Shown: positions 8,643 through 17,840, numbered from the stretch's first letter. The stretch: DNA of 64,000 nt from Rhodococcus sp. PAMC28707 (GCF_004795915.1 NZ_CP039253.1:2666001-2730000), one strand, 5' to 3'. Numbers and translations: made by a program. Notes: generated from the letters alone by a model not told the origin.

Positions 8643-10484
8643 TTACTTCAGGTGATGCACTTCCTGCAGGCCGAAGGTCGGGGTGTCGATGCCCTCGTAG
8701 CGTGCCTTGATCTGCAGTGCCAGGTACAGCGAATAGTGTCGTGATTGGTGGAGATTGCCGCCATGGAACCACAGGTTCTTCTGCTGCGTCGGCTTCCACA
8801 TGTTGCGCTGCTCTCCCTCCCACGGGCCAGGGTCCTTGGTGGTGTCCGAGCCGAGGCCCCAGCACTTGCCGACCTTGTCCGCGGTCTCCTGATCGATCAG
8901 GTCGGTGACCCAGCCGTTCATCGACCCGTAACCGGTCGCGTAGACGATGAGGTCCGCGGGCAGTTCTTTGCCGTCGGCCAGCACGACACCGGTCTTACTG
9001 ATCCGATCGACCTGTCCAGCAACAAGTTTGATCTTTCCGTCGGCGACGAGTTCCGAGGCGCCGACATCGATGTAATATCCCGAACCCCGGCGCAGGTACT
9101 TCATGAACAACCCTGAACCGTCGTCGCCGAAATCATGCTGAAAGCCGGCCTTCTCCAGTCGATCGTAGAAGTCCTTGTCCTTCTCCGCGATCTGCTGGTA
9201 CACCGGGATCTGGAACTCGTGCATTATCCGGTACGGCAGCGAGGCGAACGTCAAGTCGGCCTTCTGCGTCGTCATTCCGGATTCGACGGCACGCTCGGAA
9301 TACAGGTCACCGAGGGCGATCTCGCACAACGAATCGGACTTGACGATGTGTGTGGACGATCGCTGCAGCATCGTCACGTCGACGCCTGTTTCGTACAGTG
9401 CCTTGCAGATGTCGTGCGCTGAATTGTTCGATCCGACGACGACGACCTTCTTGCCGACGTACGCGTCGGGACCGGGGTGTTCGCTCGAATGGTGCTGCTC
9501 GCCTTCGAATTCGTCCATTCCTGGGAAGTTCGGAACGTTCTTCTTACCGGACATTCCGGTGGCCATCACCAACTGCTTGGGTCGCAGGATCACTTCCTCG
9601 CCGTCGCGGTCGAGGATGACGGTCCATTCTTCGGTGGCCTCGTCGTATGTTGCGGACTTCGCGGTGGTCCGGCTCCAGTACGGAACCTCCATGACCTTGG
9701 TGTACATCTCGAGCCAATCGCCGATCTTGTCCTTCGGGGCGAAGACCGGCCAGTTGGCTGGGAACGGCAAGTACGGCAGGTGGTCGTACCAGACCGGATC
9801 GTGCAGGCACAGGGACTTGTAGCGTCCGCGCCACTGATCCCCGGGCCGGTTCGCGCGATCGACGACGATCGCGGGCACACCCATTTGGCGGAATCGTGCG
9901 CCGAGAGCAATTCCGCCCTGGCCACCGCCGACGATCAATGCGTACGGCTGGACCGTGTAGCCGAGTTCCTTTTCCTCGATCTCCTTCTTCTCCGCCCAGT
10001 TCTGGGTGTCGGCGTTGGAGCCGTGCACCGCGCCCTTGATGCGGGTGTGGCCCTGGCGCTCCTCGTAGCCTTTGAGTTCCTGCATCGTGGTGAGCAGCGT
10101 CCAGGCCGTGTCCTCCCCGGTTTCCGGGTCGTTCTTCAAACGCAGATGCCCCTTGCCGCGGCTGGTCGCGGTCTCGAACTCGATCCACGCCGAAGTGACA
10201 CCGTCGGCCTCGTCGGGGGCTTCGATCGTCCGAAAATTCGACGGGTCGGTGTCGTCGAGACGGTCCTCCAACATGGCCGCGATTCCCTCACGGCCCTCGA
10301 CGGTCTTCAGGTTCCACGTGAACGTGACCAGATCTCGCCAGAAACTGCTCACGGTGAACTTGGCAGTGACCCGCTCTATATCCCGGGCCGTCAGTGCGGC
10401 CTCGAAGTCGGCCAACCATGCGTCGACGCGTTCCTGGGGGCTCTGAAACCGTGTTGCTTCTACAGGCTCGATGGTCTGGGTCAT
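8643..10484 (-). CDS. Flavin-containing monooxygenase with N-terminal NTF2/SnoaL-like domain
   Basis: 613-residue group B flavoprotein monooxygenase. Residues 1 to about 150 look like a SnoaL/NTF2-like module (WLADFEAALTARDIERVTAKF, FWRDLVTFTWNLKT). The FAD motif IVGGGQGGIALGARFRQMG follows, then the NADPH motif VVVVGSNNSAHDICKALYE and the late ATGYGS motif. The Baeyer-Villiger fingerprint FxGxxxHxxxWP is not intact; the position reads FEGEQHHSSEHPG. ATG 10484 is preferred over the longer frame to 10571 because AAGGGAG stands just upstream. The gene is divergent from butanediol dehydrogenase. Substrate unknown; an N- or C-hydroxylating FMO is as likely as a ketone oxygenase. Confidence 0.85.
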   Translation of the reverse strand: MTQTIEPVEATRFQSPQERVDAWLADFEAALTARDIERVTAKFTVSSFWRDLVTFTWNLKTVEGREGIAAMLEDRLDDTDPSNFRTIEAPDEADGVTSAWIEFETATSRGKGHLRLKNDPETGEDTAWTLLTTMQELKGYEERQGHTRIKGAVHGSNADTQNWAEKKEIEEKELGYTVQPYALIVGGGQGGIALGARFRQMGVPAIVVDRANRPGDQWRGRYKSLCLHDPVWYDHLPYLPFPANWPVFAPKDKIGDWLEMYTKVMEVPYWSRTTAKSATYDEATEEWTVILDRDGEEVILRPKQLVMATGMSGKKNVPNFPGMDEFEGEQHHSSEHPGPDAYVGKKVVVVGSNNSAHDICKALYETGVDVTMLQRSSTHIVKSDSLCEIALGDLYSERAVESGMTTQKADLTFASLPYRIMHEFQIPVYQQIAEKDKDFYDRLEKAGFQHDFGDDGSGLFMKYLRRGSGYYIDVGASELVADGKIKLVAGQVDRISKTGVVLADGKELPADLIVYATGYGSMNGWVTDLIDQETADKVGKCWGLGSDTTKDPGPWEGEQRNMWKPTQQKNLWFHGGNLHQSRHYSLYLALQIKARYEGIDTPTFGLQEVHHLK

Positions 10485-10554
10485 GCCAACTCCCTTGTTG
10501 CTCGTGTGCGTGTTCTGTGATCCAGCACACACCGCAGGCGCGCGTTGGTCGAGA

Positions 10555-10667
10555 GTTGCAATGGGTTGCATGCGGCGGTGTTTGCGAGCCGAAGTTTCTT
10601 CAGGATGTGCGGGGCGGCGAAAGGGTACTTGCGCTGACGATCGTTAGAAATGCAACGCGCTGCAACC
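10555..10667. promoter_or_regulatory. Paired GTTGCA repeats in the divergent promoter
   Basis: Two GTTGCA boxes 10 bp apart (10555 and 10565) face two TGCAAC boxes 10 bp apart (10652 and 10662), an inverted arrangement of helically phased direct repeats. They lie between the leftward flavin monooxygenase and the rightward butanediol dehydrogenase operon. The layout suggests cooperative binding by an activator, possibly an AcoR-type regulator; this is inference. Confidence 0.5.
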
Positions 10668-10733
10668 CTGTCGCCTGCGCCTCAGGTCACATAGACATAC
10701 GTGCATCGACCCTCGTCAACTCAGGAGTACCCG

Positions 10734-11789
10734 ATGCGCGCAGCTGTGTACTACGGCCCGAACAAAGTGGAGATCGCCGACGTACCCGAACCCTCACCCG
10801 GTGAGGGGCAGGTCAAACTGAAGGTCGGATACAACGGTATCTGCGGTACCGATCTGCACGAGTACTACGCAGGACCGATTTTCATCCCGACCGAACCGCA
10901 TCCCCTCACCGGTCAGAAGCTCCCGCTCGTCCTCGGCCATGAATTCTCGGGAACGGTCACCGAGGTGGGCAAAGGCGTCACCGGGACGAAGATCGGTGAT
11001 CGCGTCGCCATCGAACCCCTCTATCGATGCGGCCACTGCGGTCCATGCCGGGCGGGCAACTACAATATCTGCCAGCAGATCGGCTTCCACGGATTGATGT
11101 CCGACGGCGGAATGGCCGAGTACACGGTAGTGCCCACGAACATGATTCACGCACTCCCCGCGAACGTCTCGATGGAGTTGGGGGCGCTCGTCGAACCGAT
11201 GTCCGTCGCCTATCACGCTGCAACTCTCGGTGAACCGAAACCCGACGATACCGCCATGGTTTTCGGCGCCGGACCGATCGGAATCGGTCTCTGGTTCGCT
11301 CTCCGTGGCAAGGGACTCGAAGACGTCTACGTGGTGGAGCCCTCGCCCACCCGTCGCGCATCGATCGAGGCTCTGGGCGCCAAAACGCTCGACCCTTTGG
11401 CCGTCGACGTGCCGGCCTTCATCGCCGACAACACCGACGGCCGCGGCGCCGACGCGATCTACGATGCGGCAGGCGTGCAACCCGCCGTCGAGACGGCCCT
11501 GGGGTGCATCGGTGCCCGCAAACCGCTGATCAGTGTCGCGATCTACGAAAAGCCTTTGATGACACCACTTCAGAAGATCGTGATGAACGAGTCTCGCATT
11601 CAAGGCTCGCTGTGCTACACCTCGGCGGACTACGACGCGGTCATCGATCTCATGTCGCAGGGCAAATACGACACGACCGGTTGGGTGGACAAGATCGCAC
11701 TCGAATCCGTCATCGACGACGGATTCGAAGCGTTGCACGCGGGTACGAAGATGAAGGTGCTCGTCGATCCGAACGAAGGTGCGGCATGA
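10734..11789 (+). CDS. 2,3-butanediol dehydrogenase-like zinc alcohol dehydrogenase
   Basis: Medium-chain Zn dehydrogenase, 351 residues, beginning [17 protein letters not shown] at ATG 10734 behind an AGGAG ribosome site. Catalytic-zinc residues lie in [19 protein letters not shown] and [11 protein letters not shown]. The structural-zinc Cys set is [15 protein letters not shown] and the NAD motif is [11 protein letters not shown]. This pattern fits (R,R)-butanediol dehydrogenase, which oxidises 2,3-butanediol to acetoin. It overlaps by 4 bp (ATGA) an acetoin reductase-like SDR, supporting a butanediol/acetoin interconversion unit. Other vicinal diols or sorbitol-type substrates cannot be excluded. 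Confidence 0.85.
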   Translation: MRAAVYYGPNKVEIADVPEPSPGEGQVKLKVGYNGICGTDLHEYYAGPIFIPTEPHPLTGQKLPLVLGHEFSGTVTEVGKGVTGTKIGDRVAIEPLYRCGHCGPCRAGNYNICQQIGFHGLMSDGGMAEYTVVPTNMIHALPANVSMELGALVEPMSVAYHAATLGEPKPDDTAMVFGAGPIGIGLWFALRGKGLEDVYVVEPSPTRRASIEALGAKTLDPLAVDVPAFIADNTDGRGADAIYDAAGVQPAVETALGCIGARKPLISVAIYEKPLMTPLQKIVMNESRIQGSLCYTSADYDAVIDLMSQGKYDTTGWVDKIALESVIDDGFEALHAGTKMKVLVDPNEGAA

Positions 11790-12553
11790 GCGTTGCACTG
11801 ATCACCGGCGCGGGCCAAGGCATCGGTCGCGGAATCGCACTTCGACTCGCCCATGACGGGCACGACATCGCGCTGGTCGACCTGGACGAGGCCAAGATTC
11901 TCGGTGTCGCCGACGAGGTCCGCGAGATCGGCAGGAAGGCAACCATATTCGTCGCCGATGTCAGCGATCGGGACCAGGTGTTCGCGGCGGTGGATCATGC
12001 GCACGAGGCGCTCGGTGGGTTCGACGTGATGATCAACAATGCCGGAATTGCGCAGGTTGCTCCTCTCGATGACGTTCGTCCGGAGGATACGAGGAAAATC
12101 TGGGCGGTCAACGTCGACGGTGTGCTGTGGGGAATCCAAGCTGCTGCAGCGAAATTCAGGTCGTTGCAGCAGAAGGGCAAGATCGTCAACGCGTCGTCCA
12201 TCGCAGGTCATGACGGCTTCGCGATGCTCGGGGTCTACAGCGCCACCAAGTTTGCGGTCCGCGCGCTTACCCAGACCGCCGCGAAGGAGTACGCGGCGCA
12301 CGGCATCACCGTCAACGCGTATTGCCCGGGAGTTGTCGGGACCGACATGTGGGTGACCATCGACAAACGGTTCGCCGAACTCACCGGTGCGGCCGAAGGG
12401 GAAACCTACGATAAATTCGTCGGCGGAATCGCGCTCGGACGCGCGCAGACACCCGAAGACGTCGCAGCATTCGTGTCCTACCTGTCCGGTCCCGATTCGG
12501 ACTACATGACAGGGCAAGCCGCCCTCATCGACGGTGGTCTCGTTTTCCGCTGA
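11786..12553 (+). CDS. Acetoin reductase / meso-butanediol dehydrogenase-like SDR
   Basis: SDR of 255 residues translationally coupled to the preceding dehydrogenase by an ATGA overlap. Visible features are the NAD motif [22 protein letters not shown], catalytic Ser in [18 protein letters not shown] as YxxxK, and the C-terminal [13 protein letters not shown]. The spacing, and motifs such as [12 protein letters not shown] and [12 protein letters not shown], resemble diacetyl/acetoin reductases of the BudC type. With its partner it would interconvert diacetyl, acetoin and butanediol stereoisomers. Confidence 0.85.
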   Translation: MSVALITGAGQGIGRGIALRLAHDGHDIALVDLDEAKILGVADEVREIGRKATIFVADVSDRDQVFAAVDHAHEALGGFDVMINNAGIAQVAPLDDVRPEDTRKIWAVNVDGVLWGIQAAAAKFRSLQQKGKIVNASSIAGHDGFAMLGVYSATKFAVRALTQTAAKEYAAHGITVNAYCPGVVGTDMWVTIDKRFAELTGAAEGETYDKFVGGIALGRAQTPEDVAAFVSYLSGPDSDYMTGQAALIDGGLVFR

Positions 12554-12568
12554 TCCCCTCGGCGTGCG

Positions 12569-12660
12569 TCGACGGTGTTGCAAAGCCTTTGGCTCGCGTG
12601 CAAGCGCACGCGGCAACAGCGCGCCACCTTGTGCGCACCCGAGGGTGCGCACAAGGTGGC
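12569..12660. repeat. Rearranged partial copy of the 8.35-8.63 kb region
   Basis: 12569-12592 is identical over 24 bp to 8354-8377, an internal piece of the NDH-like gene. 12628-12655 is identical over 28 bp to the terminator core at 8603-8630. The pieces lie in the same order and orientation as at the source locus but with internal sequence deleted. This is a decayed duplication that supplies the butanediol operon with a terminator; the stretch contains no gene. Confidence 0.8.
12623..12660. terminator. Hairpin terminator (copy 2 of the repeated module)
   Basis: Perfect 18-bp stem (GCCACCTTGTGCGCACCC and its complement) around GA. The core matches the terminator at 8599-8634, but the outer base pairs differ compensatorily (GCCAC/GTGGC instead of CGGT/ACCG), so the fold is preserved. 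Confidence 0.8.
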
Positions 12661-12664
12661 GAAG

Positions 12665-12784
12665 CTACTTCAGGTGATGTACTTCCTGCAGACTCTCGCG
12701 TGCTGCGGAATCCGAGTGACCCATGTCTTCGACGAGCACCACCACGATGTTCGTCTCACCTTCGGGCCGCTGCCCAGTGTCGAG
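12665..12784 (-). pseudogene. Chimeric remnant: sulfatase N-terminal fragment joined to the flavin monooxygenase C-terminus
   Basis: A 39-codon open stretch, bounded upstream by TGA (12787-12785) and with no start codon, ends at TAG 12667-12665. Its first part reads TGQRPEGETNIVVVLVEDMG then HSDSA, close to the conserved start of sulfatases (PNIVLxLxDDMGYSD). Its last eight codons read LQEVHHLK, identical to the end of the flavin monooxygenase at 8643. At DNA level 25 of 26 bases match 8644-8669. It starts immediately after the tauD-like stop codon. Interpreted as a recombination scar at the edge of the sulfur island. Confidence 0.75.
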
Positions 12785-12798
12785 TCACACGCTGGGGG

Positions 12799-13728
12799 CT
12801 AGAACGGGACATCACCGGTGATCGTCACGCGCTGCATCGTGCGGGGATCAGGGTAGTAGTCACCGCACGCATAGTGCTGTGTCGCACGGTTGTCCCAGAA
12901 TGCGACGGAACCGGGCTCCCAGTGAAAGCGGCACTGGTACTCGGGGTGGGTCGCCTCGCGCATCAAGATCTCCAGCAACTCGTCGCTTTCGTCACGGTCC
13001 ATCCCCAGGATGTGTGAAGTGAACACCTTGTTGACGTAGATCAGCTTCTGTCCGGTCTCTGGATGTGTGCGAACAACAGGGTGCTCCTGAGGCGGGTTCT
13101 CCCGATCCTTCTTCGCCTTTTCCTCCGGTGCCAGACCTCGTCCGAACTGATGTCTGTGGACGGCCATCTTGCCCTCGACTCGCTCCTTCACAGCATCAGA
13201 CAGCCCGTCGTAAGCCACCGCCATGTCGGCCCAGAGGGTATCGCCGCCGGTTTGTGGTACCTGGACGGCTTTGAGAATGGATCCCATCGCAGGTGCCTTC
13301 ATGAAAGAGACGTCGCTGTGCCACACATTTTCTACCGGGATATCGTGCTCGCCACGTTGGAGCAGGACCACCTCGGGGTGATCGGCCTTGGGAAGGAAGG
13401 GGTGGACCTCTGGTTTCCCCCACAGCGAGGCCATATCGCGGTGGGCGCGCGAGTCGAGCCTCTGGTCACGGAAGAAAATGACCTTCCACTCGAGTAGGCA
13501 TCGGTGCAGTTCGGCCTGCAGTTGCGGATCGATCTTCGCAGACAGATCCACTCCGCGGATTTCTGCGCCGATCGTCCGGGAGTACGGGACTACATCGAAG
13601 AGGGTGTAGGGAGCCTGCGCGCTGTCGTCGGCGGTCCGGTGCAGAGGTCGCACATACACCGCGGACAAGGGGCTCCGCCTGGCTGGGGCTGCCGGTGCCG
13701 CCGTAGCAACTGTGTCGTTATTACTCAC
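12799..13728 (-). CDS. TauD/TfdA-family Fe(II)/2-oxoglutarate dioxygenase (alkylsulfatase or taurine type)
   Basis: 309-residue dioxygenase starting at GTG 13728 with AAGGAG at correct spacing. The iron-binding HxD is H137/D139 in VENVWHSDVSF, the distal His is about H285 in FWDNRATQHYACGDY, and the 2-oxoglutarate-binding Arg follows near the C-terminus. The family releases sulfite from taurine or cleaves alkyl sulfates (AtsK). Its position behind an arylsulfatase and a solute-binding protein points to organosulfur scavenging. AtsK-like alkyl sulfate cleavage is the best guess. It is the last gene of the leftward sulfur operon. Confidence 0.88.
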   Translation of the reverse strand: MSNNDTVATAAPAAPARRSPLSAVYVRPLHRTADDSAQAPYTLFDVVPYSRTIGAEIRGVDLSAKIDPQLQAELHRCLLEWKVIFFRDQRLDSRAHRDMASLWGKPEVHPFLPKADHPEVVLLQRGEHDIPVENVWHSDVSFMKAPAMGSILKAVQVPQTGGDTLWADMAVAYDGLSDAVKERVEGKMAVHRHQFGRGLAPEEKAKKDRENPPQEHPVVRTHPETGQKLIYVNKVFTSHILGMDRDESDELLEILMREATHPEYQCRFHWEPGSVAFWDNRATQHYACGDYYPDPRTMQRVTITGDVPF

Positions 13729-13784
13729 TGGTACAAGCTCCTTTTGAATGCTGGGGAACGTGGGGGCAAAGCGTGTGGTCTGGA

Positions 13785-15389
13785 TTATTGGATCCACGCC
13801 TGATCGAGCAAGATGATGCTGTCCAGGCTCGGGACCGCGCCGTGCACGTTGTCGGTCCACGGCACGAAGTTCGCACCCGCAGAAAGCGCCAGGTACGGGG
13901 CAGTTTCGTTGACCTCGGTCTGCAAGCTGGCCATAGCCGCACGCTTGGTGTCGTCGTCCTTCGCAGTCTGGACGTCGCTGAGAAGCTGGTCCATCTTCGG
14001 GTCGTCGACGCCGAGGATGTTGTTGGTGGACGTGCTGTGCAGCGAATTGAACAAACGCAGGAACGGCGCGGCGTCCGAGATGCTGTAGGCGCCGGTGGCT
14101 ATGTCGAAGTCCTTGTCGACATAGATGCGTTTGACGATGTCGGTGATCGAGGCACCGTACTCGATGTTCACATCGATGCCGACCGGCGCGAGCATCGCCT
14201 GGATGGCCAGGGCTGCGGCCTGCCCGGCCTGCGTCTGCGAAGTGAAGTACGTGATCGTGCCGTCGAAGCCGTCTGTCTTGGCGGCGTCGACGAGCTCGGT
14301 GGCCTCGCCGGTATTCAGCGCCACGGGAGGGACGTCGTTGTGCCATTTGGACCAGGATTGGAAGATTTCCGTGCCGGGCATGCCCTTGCCGTCTTTGGCG
14401 CGCATGTCGATGACCTCGGGGTCGATCGCCAGCTGCATGGCTTTGCGTACCCGCAGGTCGGCGCCGGGGCGGCCGTCACGTTGATTGATTTGCACGACGG
14501 GGTTGGACAGGCCCAGAGTCTCGTAAAACCCCGGCAGGGTGGCCTTGGCCTCGTCGATGGATGCGGCGTTGAGCAGGAAACCCATCTGAATGCCGCCGGT
14601 GTCGAGGGCTTCGATCTTGGGCCGATCATCCTTGATGTCGACGAACTTCAGGGTGTCCAGATGTGGCTTGCCGTTCCAGTAGTCCTCGCGGGCGGTGAGC
14701 ACGAGTTCACTGCCCGGGGCCATGGACTCGAAGGCGAACGGACCGGCGCCGACCGGCGTGAACGTGCCATCCGGCTGGTCCGAGCCGGCCGCGACGATCA
14801 TGCCGTGGCCGAAGACGAGTATCGACGGAAACTCGCTCCACGGCTGGTTCATCGTGTAGACGACCGTGGATGCATCGGTGGCCTCGACAGACTTGACGCC
14901 GGCCTGGAATGCCTGGGTGTTGGCGCCACGTTTTTCGTTGAAGCGGTTGGTGCTGGCGACCACGGCGGCGGCGTCCAGGGGGGTGCCGTCGCTGAAGGTG
15001 ACGCCGTCGCGCAACGTGATGGTCCAGGTTGTGTAGTCCTCGCTCGAAGTGAGCGATTCCGCAAGCTGTGGCTTGTAGGACTGGGATTCGGCGTCGTAGC
15101 GCACGAGGAGGTCGTATACAGCGGCCATCTCGGTGCCGCCGGTGGAACCGGCCGGCTGGGTTTTGGTCGGGTCCAGGCTGGCGACCGGGGAATAGCCGGC
15201 GAAGCTGAGGGTGCCGCCGTCCACCGGGGTGCCGCCGTCGGCCTGGTCGCCGATGATGCCGACAGCGCCAGGTTCGGTCTCCGGTCCCGACCCGCCACCG
15301 TTGTTGCTCGCGCAGCCGACCAGGAGCAGGCCGCTCGCCATGGCGGCGATCGCCATAGTGCCCAGTCGCCGTTGCCTGAAAACAGTCAT
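13785..15389 (-). CDS. ABC transporter substrate-binding lipoprotein, family 5 (peptide/opine type)
   Basis: 534-residue extracytoplasmic solute-binding protein. ATG 15389 (MTVFRQRRLGTMAIAAM) has AAGGA upstream. A lipoprotein signal with lipobox LLVGC lies at about residue 26. Family features include GGTLSFAGYSPVASLDP, WTITLRDGVTFSDGTPLDA, LRVRKAMQLAIDPEVID and ADLR. No permease or ATPase gene accompanies it in the window, so it must work with a transporter encoded elsewhere or act as an orphan receptor. Its place between sulfatase and TauD-like genes suggests uptake of a sulfate ester or sulfonate. Confidence 0.88.
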   Translation of the reverse strand: MTVFRQRRLGTMAIAAMASGLLLVGCASNNGGGSGPETEPGAVGIIGDQADGGTPVDGGTLSFAGYSPVASLDPTKTQPAGSTGGTEMAAVYDLLVRYDAESQSYKPQLAESLTSSEDYTTWTITLRDGVTFSDGTPLDAAAVVASTNRFNEKRGANTQAFQAGVKSVEATDASTVVYTMNQPWSEFPSILVFGHGMIVAAGSDQPDGTFTPVGAGPFAFESMAPGSELVLTAREDYWNGKPHLDTLKFVDIKDDRPKIEALDTGGIQMGFLLNAASIDEAKATLPGFYETLGLSNPVVQINQRDGRPGADLRVRKAMQLAIDPEVIDMRAKDGKGMPGTEIFQSWSKWHNDVPPVALNTGEATELVDAAKTDGFDGTITYFTSQTQAGQAAALAIQAMLAPVGIDVNIEYGASITDIVKRIYVDKDFDIATGAYSISDAAPFLRLFNSLHSTSTNNILGVDDPKMDQLLSDVQTAKDDDTKRAAMASLQTEVNETAPYLALSAGANFVPWTDNVHGAVPSLDSIILLDQAWIQ

Positions 15390-15468
15390 TGAGTTCCTTC
15401 GAATTGTGGAGACCGAACCGCGATCGATTACCGCGGGATGGGTCGATGGGCTGGGTGGAGCGTGGCCG

Positions 15469-17817
15469 CTAGTGTGTCGCCATCTCGATCTGGGCACGCT
15501 CCGCCGCAGAGATGTCCTCCGCCGCAGGCAGATCCACCTCGAGGTAGGTGAGCGTGCCGGTAAACGCGAAGGGGCCCTTGCGTTGGTAATCCGGCGAGAC
15601 CGCGCTGCCACGGTTACGGCCGATGTCGAACTGCTCGTTCATGCTGAAGATGCCGCGCGCGGTGGCCTCGACCCGGCCCTGAGCCACTACCGCGCCGTCG
15701 ACCGAAATCGTCACGTCGCCGCCCATACCGAAGCCCTTGCCGTCGTAATCGAAGTCGACGGCGAGGACCTTCGCGTCCGCGGCGATCGTCTGCTCGGCGC
15801 GGACGTGGGTGACTCCGCCGCCGCTGTAGTTGTAGCAGTACACCGGCTTGCCCTCGAGCACGTAGAAGGACAGACCGCCGAAGCGGCCGCCGATGCTCGC
15901 CAGCACGCCGCTGGCCGCGCTGCAATCGCCGTCGATCCGTGCGGTCATCGAGAAGGAGCGGTTGAAGAAGTTCGGCGCGGCCTTCTCGTTGAGGCCGTCC
16001 ATGTGCGGGTAGAGCTTCATCCGCGTGCGCCCACGCATCGGATGCGGCGGCCGGGACTCCTCGGTGGGGAAACGGCTGACGGTTCGGTCGTCGAGCGGGA
16101 AGACCTGGAACTTCGAGGCCTCCATGACGAACTTCTGCTTCAGCTCGGCCAGCTTCTCCGGATACACCTCGGCCAGGTCCGCCGCCTGCGACCAGTCCTG
16201 GGTGGTGTCGTAGAGCTCCCAGCGGTCCTCGTCCATCGTCGGCAGCTTCACCCCGCGCGTCGCCATCAGCCACGGGGGGCGGTGTGCGGTGACCGCGGTC
16301 CAGCCGTGGTCGTAGATGCCACGGTTCCCGAAGATCTCGAAATACTGGGTGGTGTGGCGATCCTCCGCGTCGGGGTCGGTGAACGTGTAGTTCATCGCGA
16401 CGCCCTCCATCGGCGTCTGCGGGGTGCCGTCGACCATGTGCGGCGCGGGGATGCCGGCCGCCTCGAGGATCGTCGGCGTGATGTCGATGCAGTGGTGCCA
16501 CTGGTGCCGGACCTGGCCGGTCTCGGCAATCCCCTTGGGCCAGTGCATGATCAGGCCGTTACGGGTGCCACCGTAGTGCGAGGCCACCTGCTTGGCCCAC
16601 TGGTACGGGGTGTCCAGGGCCATCGCCCAGGAGGCCGGGTAGTGCGGGTAGCTCGAGGGCTGGCCCAGCTCGTCGAGGCGCGCGAGCACCTCGGCCGTGG
16701 TGCTCTTGAAGCCGTTGAGCCCGGCCAGGTAGTTGAACGAGCCCTCCATGCCGCCCTCGGCAGAGGCCCCGTTGTCACCGAGCATGTAGATGATCAGCGT
16801 GTTCTCGAGCTCGCCGCGTGATTCGAGGGTGTCGACCAGGCGGCCCACCTCGTCGTCGGTGTGCTCCAGGAACGCCGCGTAGATCTCCATCAGCCGGGCG
16901 GAGACCTTCTTCTGGTCCTCGTCCAGCTCGTCCCAGTGCGGCAGGCCCGGCGCCCACGGCGCGAGGACGGTGTCCGGCCCGACGACGCCCAGCTCGATCT
17001 GCTTCTCGAGGGTGAGCTCACGCTGGCGGTCCCAGCCGTGGTCGAACTCGCCGCGGTACTTGTACAGGTAGCTATCCGGGATCTGCAGTGGGGCGTGGCA
17101 GGCGCCGAACGGAACATACGCGAACCAGGGTTTGTCCGGGTCCATCGTCTTGACCCCCTCGACCCAGTTCAGCGTCTGGTCCACCAGGTCCTCGGTCATG
17201 TGGTAGCCCTCTTCGGGCGTCTTCGGCGGGTCGATGACCGTGAAGCCGTCCACCAGCACCGGCTCGAACTGGTCCGACTCCGCGCCGAGGAAGCCGTAGA
17301 ACTTCTCGAAACCCTCGCGCAGCGGCCAGCGGTCGAAGGGGCCGGCGGGCGTGATCTCCCACGGCGGGGTCTGGTGCATTTTGCCGAACGCGCCGGTCGC
17401 GTAGCCGTTGCCCTGCAGTACTCGCGCGACGGTGGCGGCGGAGTCGGGCCGGGTGCCGTTGTAGCCGGGTGAGGTTCCCGCCTGCTCGGCGATGACGCCG
17501 AAGCCGACGCTGTGGTGGTTGCGGCCGGTCAGCGTCGCGGAGCGCGTAGGCGAGCACAGCGCGGTGGTGTGAAAACGCGAGTACTTGATGCCGCCGTCGG
17601 CCAGCCGCTCGGCGGTGGGCGTGCGGCACGGGCCGCCGAAGGCCGAGGCGGCGCCGAAGCCGACGTCGTCGACCATCACGAGCAGCACGTTCGGCGCGCC
17701 CGACGGCGGGCGGATCTTCTCCGGACGGCTGAACTGAGGGTTCTGCGTCCGATAGTCGTAGGCCGCAGAGACCGTCGACGGCTTTTGCTGGATGGGAATC
17801 GAATACCGGTTCACCAC
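15469..17817 (-). CDS. Arylsulfatase (formylglycine-dependent, about 780 residues)
   Basis: 782-residue type I sulfatase that hydrolyses sulfate esters to sulfate and alcohol. The metal-binding start APNVLLVMVDDVGFGAAS is present. The signature ALCSPTRSATLTGR contains Cys88, the residue converted to formylglycine. Length and the C-terminal beta-rich part (GGRFGGLSFYVLEGKPVY) fit the long AtsA group. Starts at tandem GTG codons 17817/17814 with GGGAG upstream. No secretion signal is evident. The maturation enzyme gene lies on the divergent transcript. Codon third positions look richer in G/C than in flanking genes, which may indicate transfer. Confidence 0.92.
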   Translation of the reverse strand: MVNRYSIPIQQKPSTVSAAYDYRTQNPQFSRPEKIRPPSGAPNVLLVMVDDVGFGAASAFGGPCRTPTAERLADGGIKYSRFHTTALCSPTRSATLTGRNHHSVGFGVIAEQAGTSPGYNGTRPDSAATVARVLQGNGYATGAFGKMHQTPPWEITPAGPFDRWPLREGFEKFYGFLGAESDQFEPVLVDGFTVIDPPKTPEEGYHMTEDLVDQTLNWVEGVKTMDPDKPWFAYVPFGACHAPLQIPDSYLYKYRGEFDHGWDRQRELTLEKQIELGVVGPDTVLAPWAPGLPHWDELDEDQKKVSARLMEIYAAFLEHTDDEVGRLVDTLESRGELENTLIIYMLGDNGASAEGGMEGSFNYLAGLNGFKSTTAEVLARLDELGQPSSYPHYPASWAMALDTPYQWAKQVASHYGGTRNGLIMHWPKGIAETGQVRHQWHHCIDITPTILEAAGIPAPHMVDGTPQTPMEGVAMNYTFTDPDAEDRHTTQYFEIFGNRGIYDHGWTAVTAHRPPWLMATRGVKLPTMDEDRWELYDTTQDWSQAADLAEVYPEKLAELKQKFVMEASKFQVFPLDDRTVSRFPTEESRPPHPMRGRTRMKLYPHMDGLNEKAAPNFFNRSFSMTARIDGDCSAASGVLASIGGRFGGLSFYVLEGKPVYCYNYSGGGVTHVRAEQTIAADAKVLAVDFDYDGKGFGMGGDVTISVDGAVVAQGRVEATARGIFSMNEQFDIGRNRGSAVSPDYQRKGPFAFTGTLTYLEVDLPAAEDISAAERAQIEMATH

Positions 17818-17840
17818 TGCTGAACTCCCGCTTCCTCAAC

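Noticed and set aside
12569..12784. Insertion sequence at the edge of the sulfur island
   Set aside because: No transposase frame, terminal inverted repeats or target duplication; the repeats are explained as copies of neighbouring sequence.
13729..14346. Extension of the TauD-like frame to 14346
   Set aside because: This part is a shadow of the substrate-binding protein gene; GTG 13728 has AAGGAG and begins the real protein.
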